Shown: positions 1 to 7,005 of the stretch, piece after piece
Numbering within the stretch: the first letter of the stretch is position 1
How the letters are laid out: every line of letters begins with the position of its first letter
Assembly: GCA_910584985.1 (NCBI GenBank)
Contig: CAJUDJ010000005.1
Location: 13,442-77,441 of the forward strand
Direction of reading: 5' to 3'
DNA length: 64,000 nucleotides
DNA from: an uncultured Eubacterium sp.
GTDB lineage: Bacteria; Bacillota; Clostridia; Oscillospirales; Acutalibacteraceae
The notes under the pieces: model-generated
The model's database searches: none
What the model was told of the DNA's origin: nothing
Seen by the model: the letters and a program-made list of their open reading frames with translations, nothing else
Position numbers and translations under genes: made by a program

Positions 1-754
1 AAAATTCGGCTGCCGCAAGAATTTCTCCCACCTCTGCAGCAACGGGCTCTTCATTTCCGAGCACGGCGCATTCAACCTCGAAGCCGTCAATAAATTCTTC
101 AAGAACCACCTTTTTATCTTCTTTTAAAGCGGTTTCTATGCCTTTTTTGAGCTCGGTTTCATTTGATGCCTTTGAAATTCCCACGGATGAACCCGCATTT
201 GCAGGCTTTACAAAAATCGGGGAAGAAAGCTTATCAAACGCTTCCGTTATGTATTTTTCAGGATTATTTCTGTATTCATAGGAAGAAAAGGAAAGCCATT
301 TTGCCTGCTTTATGCCGACTGCATCCAGCACGGCGTTTGTAATGCCCTTATCCATACATACGCCGGAGGAGGTTGCATCGCATCCCACAAAGGGTATCTG
401 CGCAAGCTGGAAAAGGCCCTGAATGGTGCCGTCCTCACCGTTTTTCCCGTGAAGAACAGGGAATACGGCATCCAGATAAATCTGTTTTCCGTCTTCTGTT
501 ACAATGCCGTGAATTGCCGTATCGGGTGTGATAAATGCTTTTTTCAGACTTGATGATTTCAGCCATTCGTCATTCGGAAGCAGATTTATATCATCATCAA
601 ATAAAAACCATTCTCCCGTTTTGGTAATGCCGATCAGCACAAGATTATATTTCTCTTTATTTATATTTGATAGAATTCCCTTTGCCGAAACGGTGCTTAC
701 ATCATGCTCTGATGAAACGCCGCCGAAAAGAACTGCGATTGTTTTTTTGTTCAT
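1..754 (-). CDS. ddl: D-alanine--D-alanine ligase, C-terminal part cut by window edge
   Basis: This is an ATP-grasp ligase that joins two D-alanines for the peptidoglycan stem peptide in the cytoplasm. Only the first ~251 codons lie in the window. Reading the minus strand from the ATG at 754 gives MNKKTIAVLFGGVSSEH, the family N-terminal signature (FGGxSxEH). Further motifs are PVLHGKNGEDGT, VGCDATSSGVCMDK and FVKPANAGSSVGISK, the ATP-binding part of the ATP-grasp fold. The start is supported by GAGGTGA about 8 bases upstream. It is divergent from the next gene; the roughly 190 bases between them hold promoters for both directions. Catalytic residues beyond about residue 250 cannot be judged. 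Confidence 0.95.
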   Translation of the reverse strand, partial: MNKKTIAVLFGGVSSEHDVSTVSAKGILSNINKEKYNLVLIGITKTGEWFLFDDDINLLPNDEWLKSSSLKKAFITPDTAIHGIVTEDGKQIYLDAVFPVLHGKNGEDGTIQGLFQLAQIPFVGCDATSSGVCMDKGITNAVLDAVGIKQAKWLSFSSYEYRNNPEKYITEAFDKLSSPIFVKPANAGSSVGISKASNETELKKGIETALKEDKKVVLEEFIDGFEVECAVLGNEEPVAAEVGEILAAAEF

Positions 755-865
755 ATACGGGCTCACCTCATAAATATTCGTAATATTGTATCATATTAAA
801 TCCGTCAATTCAATATATAAAGAAAAGTATATTTAAAAAATAATCCTATTATTTCAAAAAATATA

Positions 866-894
866 ATGACAAATTCACTTTATGCTGATATAAT
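866..894 (+). promoter_or_regulatory. Sigma-A type promoter for the gene at 943
   Basis: ATGACA (866-871), 17-base spacer, perfect TATAAT (889-894). The predicted start near 901 leaves a leader of about 40 bases with GGGAGAG before the ATG at 943. Confidence 0.6.
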
Positions 895-942
895 AGTCGT
901 ATAATTTTTAAGAAAACAAACAAAATATGGGAGAGAAGTTTT

Positions 943-1794
943 ATGGAACTGACAGAAGCCTATAAAATTATAGAAAAATACCTTACGGATATGAATAACG
1001 AGCTTGGTTTTTCAAAGCTCAAAAAAGAAGAGGATAATCTTGCGTTTAAGGGAAATAACGGAATTTACCGCCTTTCCTATGATGCCGAAGCACAGATTCT
1101 TTCGCTGGAATGCGCTTCTGAGGATAACGGGGACGAAACAAAATTTGAAACCGTTTCAAAATCTCTTTTTGAAGCCTCTGCGGCGGATGAACGCACCTGC
1201 CGTTCGGCAGCAAATGAAATTGCCGATGAGGTCAGAACACTTTTTGCCTCCAGAAAAAAGGTGGATATTGATAAGATAAAAATGCCCAAGGGTGTTTCAA
1301 GAGGTCAGGCAAAAAGCGGAATGGTAAGCTATGATGTGGATTCGCTTGCAAACCGCTTCGGTGTAATGTTTCCGGACCTAAAGGATGATATTAAGCGTAA
1401 TATTATGGAATACGGCAGCTTTCTGCCCGAAACCTTTTTTGCCGAAACCGGCACGCCGAGGGTGCTTGAAATTATTAAAAACGGCAGCAGCGCGGAGCAG
1501 AAAAAACTGTTTAAAATGCTCAACGAGGTTTATGAGGACGGCACAAATGAGGTGCAGGATATCATTGGCGTATCCATTCTCGGTGAAATGAAAAACGATC
1601 CGAAAATGATGGCTGTTGCCGATGAATATATGACGGAATATATGGCAGGCCCTGTTCATGAAATCAATAAAATAACAGGGAAGAATAATAGGTGGACAAG
1701 AAAACTGAAAAATCCCCCTGCATATAAGCCGAAAAAGCAGAAAAAATCACGCTTCCAGAGTATGCTTTCCGAGGCACAGGCACAGCAGAGATGA
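943..1794 (+). CDS. Hypothetical protein, 283 aa
   Basis: I do not recognise this family. The ATG at 943 has GGGAGAGAAG upstream. The protein has no signal peptide or membrane segment. It is acidic and helix-rich in its first two thirds and ends in a strongly basic tail (PKKQKKSR, then FQSMLSEAQAQQR). Near residues 205-235 it has a helical stretch (VSILGEMKNDPKMMAVADEYM). This mix suggests a soluble cytoplasmic protein with a basic C-terminus that might bind nucleic acid or an acidic partner, but that is only inference. It is a single-gene unit with its own promoter and a strong terminator at 1824-1861, so neighbours give no functional clue. Confidence 0.8.
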   Translation: MELTEAYKIIEKYLTDMNNELGFSKLKKEEDNLAFKGNNGIYRLSYDAEAQILSLECASEDNGDETKFETVSKSLFEASAADERTCRSAANEIADEVRTLFASRKKVDIDKIKMPKGVSRGQAKSGMVSYDVDSLANRFGVMFPDLKDDIKRNIMEYGSFLPETFFAETGTPRVLEIIKNGSSAEQKKLFKMLNEVYEDGTNEVQDIIGVSILGEMKNDPKMMAVADEYMTEYMAGPVHEINKITGKNNRWTRKLKNPPAYKPKKQKKSRFQSMLSEAQAQQR

Positions 1795-1823
1795 ATAGAA
1801 TAGGATAAACGATGTTTAATCCG

Positions 1824-1861
1824 GCCGCAGGCTTGTTTCTTTTGCCTGCGGCTGTTTCTTT
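1824..1861 (+). terminator. Intrinsic terminator
   Basis: GCCGCAGGC (1824-1832) pairs with GCCTGCGGC (1844-1852), 9 bp with an 11-base loop, followed by TGTTTCTTT. It ends the 943 transcript. Confidence 0.85.
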
Positions 1862-1953
1862 ACGGATGTTTTATGAATGTAAGGATATTTTTGGAAAGAT
1901 TGATAAAAAAATATCAATCTGTTGTTAAATTTTACAAACTTAACCCATAACCA

Positions 1954-1981
1954 TTGACAAAAAGTTAAACATCTTTATAAT
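1954..1981 (+). promoter_or_regulatory. Promoter of serC-serA
   Basis: Consensus TTGACA (1954-1959), 16-base spacer, consensus TATAAT (1976-1981). No T-box or riboswitch is recognisable in the short leader before serC. Confidence 0.8.
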
Positions 1982-2027
1982 AGGACATATGCTTTTCAGT
2001 AAGCTATATGAAAGAGAGGTTATTTTT

Positions 2028-3113
2028 ATGGCAAGAGTTTATAATTTCAGTGCAGGTCCTTCAACACTTCCTGTATCTGTTCTGGAAAAGGCAGGAGCAG
2101 AAATTCTGGATTACAAGGGTTCGGGTCAGTCCGTTATGGAAATGAGCCACCGTTCAAAAGTGTTTGATGAAATCATTAAGGAAGCAGAGGCTCTTATGAG
2201 AGAGCTTTATCAGATTCCCGATAATTATAAGGTTTTATTTCTTCAGGGCGGTGCGTCTGCTCAGTTTTCCGCTATTCCGCTCAATTTTATGAACGGCTCG
2301 GGCAAGGCAGATTATATTATCACAGGCCAGTGGGCGAAAAAGGCTTATCAGGAGGCACAGAAATACGGCGATGTTAAGGCAGTTGCTTCCTCTGCCGATA
2401 AAACCTTCAGCTATATTCCGAAAACAAAGGCTGAGGATTTCAGAGAGGATGCGGATTATGTTTATATCTGCCTGAACAACACGATTTACGGAACGGTTTA
2501 TAAAGAGCTCCCGCCCGTGGGTGATAAGGTGCTGATTGCCGATGTTTCGTCCTGTGCGCTTTCAGAGCCGCTTGATATTTCAAAATTCGGCGTTGTTTAT
2601 TTCGGTGCACAGAAGAATGTTGCGCCGGCAGGTCTTGTTGTTGCCATTATCCGTGAAGATCTTCTTGGCAAGGCAAGAGATATCTGCCCGGTTATGATGG
2701 ATTATAAGGTGCAGGCAGATGCCGATTCCCTTTATAATACTCCTCCGTGCTGGACAATTTATATCTGCAAGCTTGTGCTTGACTGGATCAAGGAAACCTT
2801 CGGCGGTCTTGAAAAGCTGAAGGGATATAATGAAAAGAAAGCTGCCGTGCTTTATGATTTTCTTGACAGCAGCGAAATGTTTAAAGGCACAGTTGTTAAG
2901 GAGGATCGTTCCCTTATGAATGTTCCTTTTGTAACGGACAGTGAAGAGCTGAATGCCAAATTTATAAAAGAAGCAACAGCAGCAGGCTTTGTAAACCTTA
3001 AGGGCCACAGAAGTGTTGGCGGCATGAGAGCTTCCATTTATAATGCAATGCCGATTGAAGGTGTTGAAAAGTTGGTTGCCTTTATGAAAAAGTTTGAGGA
3101 GGAAAACAAATAA
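2028..3113 (+). CDS. serC: Phosphoserine aminotransferase
   Basis: PLP enzyme that converts 3-phosphohydroxypyruvate plus glutamate to phosphoserine plus 2-oxoglutarate in serine synthesis. It is 361 aa, normal for the family, and starts MARVYNFSAGPSTLP, the typical SerC N-terminus. I chose the ATG at 2028 because AGAGAGG lies just upstream and the open frame before it (from 1989) has no RBS and does not match the family. The Schiff-base lysine is in FGAQKNVAPAG (Lys196); GHRSVGGMRASIYNA near the C-terminus is the conserved substrate-binding end. Its stop overlaps the serA start by one base (TAATG), so the two are translationally coupled. Confidence 0.96.
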   Translation: MARVYNFSAGPSTLPVSVLEKAGAEILDYKGSGQSVMEMSHRSKVFDEIIKEAEALMRELYQIPDNYKVLFLQGGASAQFSAIPLNFMNGSGKADYIITGQWAKKAYQEAQKYGDVKAVASSADKTFSYIPKTKAEDFREDADYVYICLNNTIYGTVYKELPPVGDKVLIADVSSCALSEPLDISKFGVVYFGAQKNVAPAGLVVAIIREDLLGKARDICPVMMDYKVQADADSLYNTPPCWTIYICKLVLDWIKETFGGLEKLKGYNEKKAAVLYDFLDSSEMFKGTVVKEDRSLMNVPFVTDSEELNAKFIKEATAAGFVNLKGHRSVGGMRASIYNAMPIEGVEKLVAFMKKFEEENK

Positions 3114-4276
3114 TGTTTCATATCAAAACCTTAAATAAAATATCAAATGTGGGTATTTCCAAGTTTGATACTGCAAAATACACATGCGGCGATACGGTTG
3201 AAAGTCCCGATGCAATTATGGTGCGTTCTGCTTCCATGCATGAAATGGAAATGCCGCAGTCGCTTCTTGCTATTGCAAGAGCAGGTGCAGGCGTAAATAA
3301 TATCCCAGTTGCCGACTGCACGGATAAGGGCATTGTTGTTTTTAACACGCCGGGTGCAAATGCAAATGCAGTTAAAGAACTGGTTATCTGCGGGCTTCTT
3401 CTTTCAAGCCGTAAGATTACAAAAGCGATTGACTGGTGCAAAACCATTAAAAATGATGAAAATGTAAGCAAAAGCGTTGAAAAGGGCAAATCCGCCTTTG
3501 CAGGTCCGGAAATCAAGGGAAAAACACTTGCCGTTATCGGCCTTGGCGCAATCGGCAGGCTTGTTGCAAATGCTGCGGTTGATCTCGGAATGACAGTTAT
3601 CGGCTATGATCCGTTTTTAACTGCCGAAGCTGCGCAGACACTGAATAAAGAGGTTGCAGTGAATAATGATCTGGATGAAATTTTCCCTGCAGCAGATTAT
3701 ATAACCGTGCATGTTCCGCTTACGCCTGAAACAAAAGAGCTTATCTGTAAGGCAAATATTGATAAAATGAAGGATACAGTAAGAGTTCTGAATTTTGCAA
3801 GGGGCGATCTTGCAAACAGCGCAGATGTTGTTGCTGCACTTGAGGACGGCAGAATGGCTGCTTATGTAACGGATTTTCCATCAGCAGAGCTGATTGATAT
3901 AGACGGTGTGATTGCACTGCCGCATCTTGGTGCTTCAACCCCTGAAAGTGAGGAAAACTGTGCTTCCATGGGTGCACTTGAGCTGATTGATTATCTTGAA
4001 AACGGAAATATTAAAAATTCCGTGAATATGCCTGCTGTTTCTTCGGAAAGAAGCGGTGTTGCAAGAATTACGGTGATTCATAAAAATCAGCCCAATATGA
4101 TTGCAACCATTACGGATACCATCAGCAAGGACGGTATCAACATTGCCAACTTTGAAGATAAAAACCGCGGTGAAATCGCATACAGCATTATTGATGCGGA
4201 TTCAGAGGTTTCCGAAGCTGCAGTTGAGGATATTAAAAAGATAGACGGTGTTATCCGAATCCGTGTTATCAAATAA
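3113..4276 (+). CDS. serA: D-3-phosphoglycerate dehydrogenase, short form with ACT domain
   Basis: Oxidises 3-phosphoglycerate to 3-phosphohydroxypyruvate with NAD+, the first step of serine synthesis. The 387 aa protein has the split substrate domain and a Rossmann NAD domain (VIGLGAIGR near residues 141-150). Catalytic elements are the Arg in NFARGDL, the Asp/Glu that follows, and the His in ALPHLGAST. A C-terminal ACT domain (RITVIHKNQPNMIATITD) begins near residue 310 and suggests serine feedback. It lacks the extra intervening domain of long SerA forms. It is coupled to serC through TAATG and followed by a strong terminator, so serC-serA is a complete two-gene operon; phosphoserine phosphatase is not nearby. 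Confidence 0.95.
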   Translation: MFHIKTLNKISNVGISKFDTAKYTCGDTVESPDAIMVRSASMHEMEMPQSLLAIARAGAGVNNIPVADCTDKGIVVFNTPGANANAVKELVICGLLLSSRKITKAIDWCKTIKNDENVSKSVEKGKSAFAGPEIKGKTLAVIGLGAIGRLVANAAVDLGMTVIGYDPFLTAEAAQTLNKEVAVNNDLDEIFPAADYITVHVPLTPETKELICKANIDKMKDTVRVLNFARGDLANSADVVAALEDGRMAAYVTDFPSAELIDIDGVIALPHLGASTPESEENCASMGALELIDYLENGNIKNSVNMPAVSSERSGVARITVIHKNQPNMIATITDTISKDGINIANFEDKNRGEIAYSIIDADSEVSEAAVEDIKKIDGVIRIRVIK

Positions 4277-4295
4277 ACAGTTGAATTCAAATTTA

Positions 4296-4325
4296 CAGGA
4301 GAGCATTTGCTCTCCTGCTTTTTAT
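4296..4325 (+). terminator. Intrinsic terminator of serC-serA
   Basis: CAGGAGAGC (4296-4304) and GCTCTCCTG (4309-4317), 9 bp with an ATTT tetraloop, then CTTTTTAT. Confidence 0.92.
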
Positions 4326-4327
4326 GC

Positions 4328-4356
4328 TTGACAAATGAAATATGCTCTGCTATAAT
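4328..4356 (+). promoter_or_regulatory. Promoter of the aldolase-family gene
   Basis: Perfect TTGACA (4328-4333), 17-base spacer, perfect TATAAT (4351-4356). A promoter this close to consensus would be strong without repression, which fits the palindromic element placed directly downstream. Confidence 0.9.
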
Positions 4357-4367
4357 ATGCACTAATC

Positions 4368-4395
4368 CGCTTTAAAGTGTTTAGACTTTAAAGCG
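4368..4395 (+). promoter_or_regulatory. Candidate operator: inverted repeat of CGCTTTAAAGT
   Basis: CGCTTTAAAGT (4368-4378), 6-base spacer, ACTTTAAAGCG (4385-4395), a perfect 11-bp inverted repeat. Each half also contains the small palindrome CTTTAAAG, with centres 16 bases apart. It lies immediately after the predicted transcription start, the usual place for a repressor site. The 12-mer CGCTTTAAAGTG recurs exactly at 6959-6970 in the same position relative to the ABC-importer promoter. As RNA it could also form a hairpin. The binding protein is unknown. Confidence 0.6.
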
Positions 4396-4418
4396 ATAAA
4401 GTATTGGGAGATGTTAAA

Positions 4419-5396
4419 ATGGCACAGAGAAAAGGTAATCTGATGACCGTGCGCAAGGATGTTAAGGTGCTGGATGCCACGATAAGAGACGGCGGTCTTT
4501 GCAATAATTTTGAGTTTACGGATGAATTTGTAACAGAACTTTATAAATCAAACATCAAAAGCGGTGTTGATTATATGGAATTCGGTTACCGTGCCTCTAA
4601 AAAGCTGTTTGATACGGAAAAATTCGGTAAATGGAAATTTTGCGATGAAGCGGATATACGGAAAATCGTGGGCGAAAATGTTTCGGATATGAAAATTGCT
4701 GTTATGGCGGATGTGGGCAGATGTGATTATAAGGAGGATTTTATTCCGAAATCCGAATCTGTTATTGATATGGTGCGTGTTGCGTGCTATATTCATCAGA
4801 TTCCTGCTGCAGTTGAAATGATTGAATATTTTCATAATCTCGGCTATGAAACCACCTGCAATATTATGGCGGTAAGCCAGGCAAACAATGATCAGCTTGA
4901 GGATGCACTTGAAATGCTGGGCGAAAGCAGTGTGGATGTCATTTATCTTGTGGATTCCTATGGCTCGCTTTATCCCGAAAATGCCGGCAGCCTTGCTAAA
5001 AAATATCTGGAAGCAGGCGAAAAGCACGACAAGGCAATCGGCTTTCATGCACATAATAATCAGAATCTTGCTTTTGCAAATACAATCGAAACCATGTCTT
5101 ACGGCGTTTCCTATCTGGATGCAACAGCAATGGCAATGGGAAGGGGAGCAGGAAACTGTGCAATGGAGCTGCTGCTGGGCTTTCTTAAAAATCCGAAATA
5201 TAATCTTTACGGCATATTAACCTTTATTGAAAATTATATGCTTCCGCTTAAGGCAAGCGGCGTTGTGTGGGGCTATGATATTCAGTATATGCTCACAGGT
5301 CAGCTGAACCGCCATCCAAGGGAAGCTATGGCGTTTACGGCAGAGGAGCGAAACGATTACTGCGAATTCTATAAATCGCTTCTTGATAATTTCTAA
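4419..5396 (+). CDS. DRE-TIM metallolyase (HMG-CoA lyase/4-hydroxy-2-oxovalerate aldolase-like)
   Basis: Member of the HMGL-like TIM-barrel superfamily that makes or breaks C-C bonds next to a carboxylate using a divalent metal. The R-D signature VLDATIRDGG lies near residues 15-24 and the metal motif FHAHNNQNL near residue 210; YLDATAMAMGRGAGN matches the late barrel strand of the aldolase group. At 325 aa it is of the catalytic-domain-only type, with no LeuA regulatory domain and no communication domain. I chose the ATG at 4419 because GGGAG is 8 bases upstream; a TTG at 4404 is also open. The substrate cannot be read from sequence. Its place between serA and aroF, and the operator shared with the importer, hint at amino-acid-related metabolism. 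Confidence 0.82.
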   Translation: MAQRKGNLMTVRKDVKVLDATIRDGGLCNNFEFTDEFVTELYKSNIKSGVDYMEFGYRASKKLFDTEKFGKWKFCDEADIRKIVGENVSDMKIAVMADVGRCDYKEDFIPKSESVIDMVRVACYIHQIPAAVEMIEYFHNLGYETTCNIMAVSQANNDQLEDALEMLGESSVDVIYLVDSYGSLYPENAGSLAKKYLEAGEKHDKAIGFHAHNNQNLAFANTIETMSYGVSYLDATAMAMGRGAGNCAMELLLGFLKNPKYNLYGILTFIENYMLPLKASGVVWGYDIQYMLTGQLNRHPREAMAFTAEERNDYCEFYKSLLDNF

Positions 5397-5541
5397 AATA
5401 GTTTTATCGCTTTATAAATTCAGATGCAACCACAGCGTTACACTGTGCAACCGTTATGTAAAGCAAGGTTAATGGAAATTGTATAAAAAATATTGTTTAA
5501 TTTTCTTGTAAGGTGAAATCCGGAGCCAAGGAGGTTAGGCA

Positions 5542-5607
5542 ATGAAATATTTTAAAGCAATTTTAGTAATTATGTTATATCCGTATTTTGTATCAAAAAA
5601 TAATTAA
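5542..5607 (+). CDS. 21-codon aromatic-rich leader ORF or small hydrophobic peptide
   Basis: An ATG at 5542 is preceded by a perfect AAGGAGG (5528-5534) at ideal spacing and opens a 21-aa frame. The peptide is hydrophobic with five aromatic residues: Tyr3, Phe4 and the cluster YPYF at 13-16. It is followed by a perfect palindromic terminator (5654-5681) and then aroF, which makes aromatic amino acid precursors. The layout resembles a leader-peptide attenuator. TTAGGCA (5535-5541), overlapping the spacer before the start codon, can pair with TGCCTAA in the 5' arm of the terminator. Alternative readings are a type I toxin-like or membrane micropeptide, or chance. No clear promoter precedes it, so read-through from the aldolase gene is possible. 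Confidence 0.45.
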   Translation: MKYFKAILVIMLYPYFVSKNN

Positions 5608-5653
5608 GCAAAATATCGTACTTTTAAAGCGTATAATATTTTACGGAATGAAG

Positions 5654-5690
5654 CTGCCTAAGAATTTAAATTCTTAGGCAGTTTTTATTT
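5654..5690 (+). terminator. Perfect palindromic terminator/attenuator before aroF
   Basis: CTGCCTAAGAATTT followed directly by its reverse complement (5654-5681) and then TTTTTATTT. It ends any transcript carrying the small ORF at 5542. The 5' arm shares a 7-base complementary segment with the region just upstream of that ORF's start codon, so an alternative structure is possible. Confidence 0.85.
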
Positions 5691-5717
5691 GACAATGCTA
5701 ATATAAAGTAATAAAAT
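5689..5717 (+). promoter_or_regulatory. Promoter of aroF
   Basis: TTGACA (5689-5694) overlapping the terminator tail, 17-base spacer, TAAAAT (5712-5717). It gives aroF its own start independent of the upstream leader ORF, which weakens, but does not exclude, control by attenuation. Confidence 0.65.
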
Positions 5718-5747
5718 AATATAAAATTTATTTCAAGAGGAATCAAA

Positions 5748-6806
5748 ATGGAAATTGTGAAAGATAATTCTATGAAAAATATGCACTTTATCCGCAAGCT
5801 GCCGATTCCGAAAGAGGTTAAGGAGCTTTATCCGCTCAGTGAAAAGTCGGCACAGATCAAACAGCAAAGAGATAAAGAGATTGCAGATGTGTTCAAGGGA
5901 AAAAACAATAAGCTGCTGCTTGTAATCGGTCCCTGCTCGGCAGACAGGGAGGAAAGCGTGCTGGATTATGTAAACCGTCTTTCCGATGTTCAGGCAGAGG
6001 TTCAGGATAAAATCATTCTTATTCCGAGAATTTACACAGGAAAACCACGCACAACGGGTGCAGGCTATAAGGGGCTCATCCACCAGCCGAATCCCGATGG
6101 CGAGCCGGATATGTATGACGGCATTATTGCCGTGCGTTCACTTCATTCCAAGGCCATTGAGCAGACAGGGCTTACCTGTGCCGATGAAATGCTTTATCCC
6201 TCCAATTACAGGTATTTAAGCGATTTGCTTTCCTATGTTGCTGTGGGTGCAAGAAGCGTTGAAAATCAGGATCACAGGCTTACGGCAAGCGGTATGGACA
6301 TTCCGATTGGTATGAAAAACGGCACAAGCGGCGATTACGGGGTTATGCTGAATGCCATAACAGCCGCACAGGGCAGCCACACCTTTGTTTACCGCGGCTG
6401 GGAGGTAAATTCAAAAGGAAATGAACTGGCGCACGCCATTTTAAGGGGCGGTGTGGATAAGCACGGCATTTGCCACCCGAATTATCATTATGAGGATCTG
6501 ATTACCCTTTATAATATGTATGCTGCCGGCAGCAGCTTTAAAAATCCTGCCGTTATTGTGGATGCAAACCATTCCAACAGCGGCAAAAAATATAATGAAC
6601 AAATCAGAATTGTAAACGAAGTGCTACATTCCATGCGCCACAGCAGGGATATTCAAAGCTTCGTAAAGGGCTTTATGATTGAATCCTATATTGAGGACGG
6701 CTGTCAGAAAATAGAGGACGGCGTTTACGGAAAATCCATAACTGATCCCTGCCTTGGCTGGGAAAAATCAAAGGCACTTATTTATTCCATTGCAGATCAG
6801 TTGTAA
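5748..6806 (+). CDS. aroF: 3-deoxy-7-phosphoheptulonate (DAHP) synthase, class I AroF/G/H type
   Basis: Condenses phosphoenolpyruvate and erythrose 4-phosphate, the entry to the shikimate pathway. The 352 aa length matches E. coli AroF/AroG/AroH. Visible motifs are LLLVIGPCSADREESVLDY (metal/PEP region), PRIYTGKPRTTGAGYKGL (PEP binding), GARSVENQDHR, GMKNGTSGD and DANHSNSGKKY (metal ligands). The long N-terminus is of the kind that in enteric enzymes forms the aromatic amino acid feedback site; effector specificity cannot be read. GAGG precedes the ATG. It is monocistronic, with its own promoter. aroK is encoded at 30747, so the pathway is dispersed. The symbol denotes the class, not a specific isozyme. 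Confidence 0.95.
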   Translation: MEIVKDNSMKNMHFIRKLPIPKEVKELYPLSEKSAQIKQQRDKEIADVFKGKNNKLLLVIGPCSADREESVLDYVNRLSDVQAEVQDKIILIPRIYTGKPRTTGAGYKGLIHQPNPDGEPDMYDGIIAVRSLHSKAIEQTGLTCADEMLYPSNYRYLSDLLSYVAVGARSVENQDHRLTASGMDIPIGMKNGTSGDYGVMLNAITAAQGSHTFVYRGWEVNSKGNELAHAILRGGVDKHGICHPNYHYEDLITLYNMYAAGSSFKNPAVIVDANHSNSGKKYNEQIRIVNEVLHSMRHSRDIQSFVKGFMIESYIEDGCQKIEDGVYGKSITDPCLGWEKSKALIYSIADQL

Positions 6807-6905
6807 TTTTTCTGCGTTGCAGGGAATCTGTATGAAATTTTGCACAAATGAATAACTGTTCAGTTGTTTAAGTATACAAAAAAGCTGCCATTCAAAGTAT
6901 TTTGT

Positions 6906-6934
6906 TTGACAGCTTTATATTATTGTGATAATAT
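6906..6934 (+). promoter_or_regulatory. Promoter of the TrpXYZ-like importer operon
   Basis: TTGACA (6906-6911), 17-base spacer, TAATAT (6929-6934). The -35 box lies in the right arm of a weak hairpin (AAAGCTG 6881-6887 with CAGCTTT 6910-6916) that may terminate aroF. Confidence 0.75.
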
Positions 6935-6950
6935 ATTTTTAACATCAATA

Positions 6951-6970
6951 CGCTTTAACGCTTTAAAGTG
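6951..6970 (+). promoter_or_regulatory. Candidate operator CGCTTTAACGCTTTAAAGTG
   Basis: A partial copy CGCTTTAA (6951-6958) followed directly by CGCTTTAAAGTG (6959-6970), the same 12-mer as at 4368-4379 upstream of the aldolase gene. It is again just downstream of the -10 box. The shared element suggests one repressor for both units. A one-base-longer relative, ACTTTTAAAGCG, occurs at 5620-5631 upstream of aroF. Confidence 0.55.
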
Positions 6971-7005
6971 GTTGGAAAATACATATTTATAAGGAGATTA
7001 TCAGA

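Noticed and set aside
528..773. Open frame of 81 codons on the plus strand inside ddl
   Set aside because: It is antisense to the clearly coding ddl frame and has no RBS or family resemblance.
1989..2027. Upstream extension of serC
   Set aside because: No RBS before 1989, and the added residues do not match SerC; AGAGAGG supports 2028.
1982..2027. T-box or serine-responsive leader for serC
   Set aside because: The leader is under 50 bases and contains neither a specifier loop nor the T-box consensus.
5400..5541. T-box in the region before the leader ORF (sequence GCAACCACAGCG looked similar)
   Set aside because: No AGGGTGGNACCGCG element, no Stem I landmarks and no specifier loop were found.
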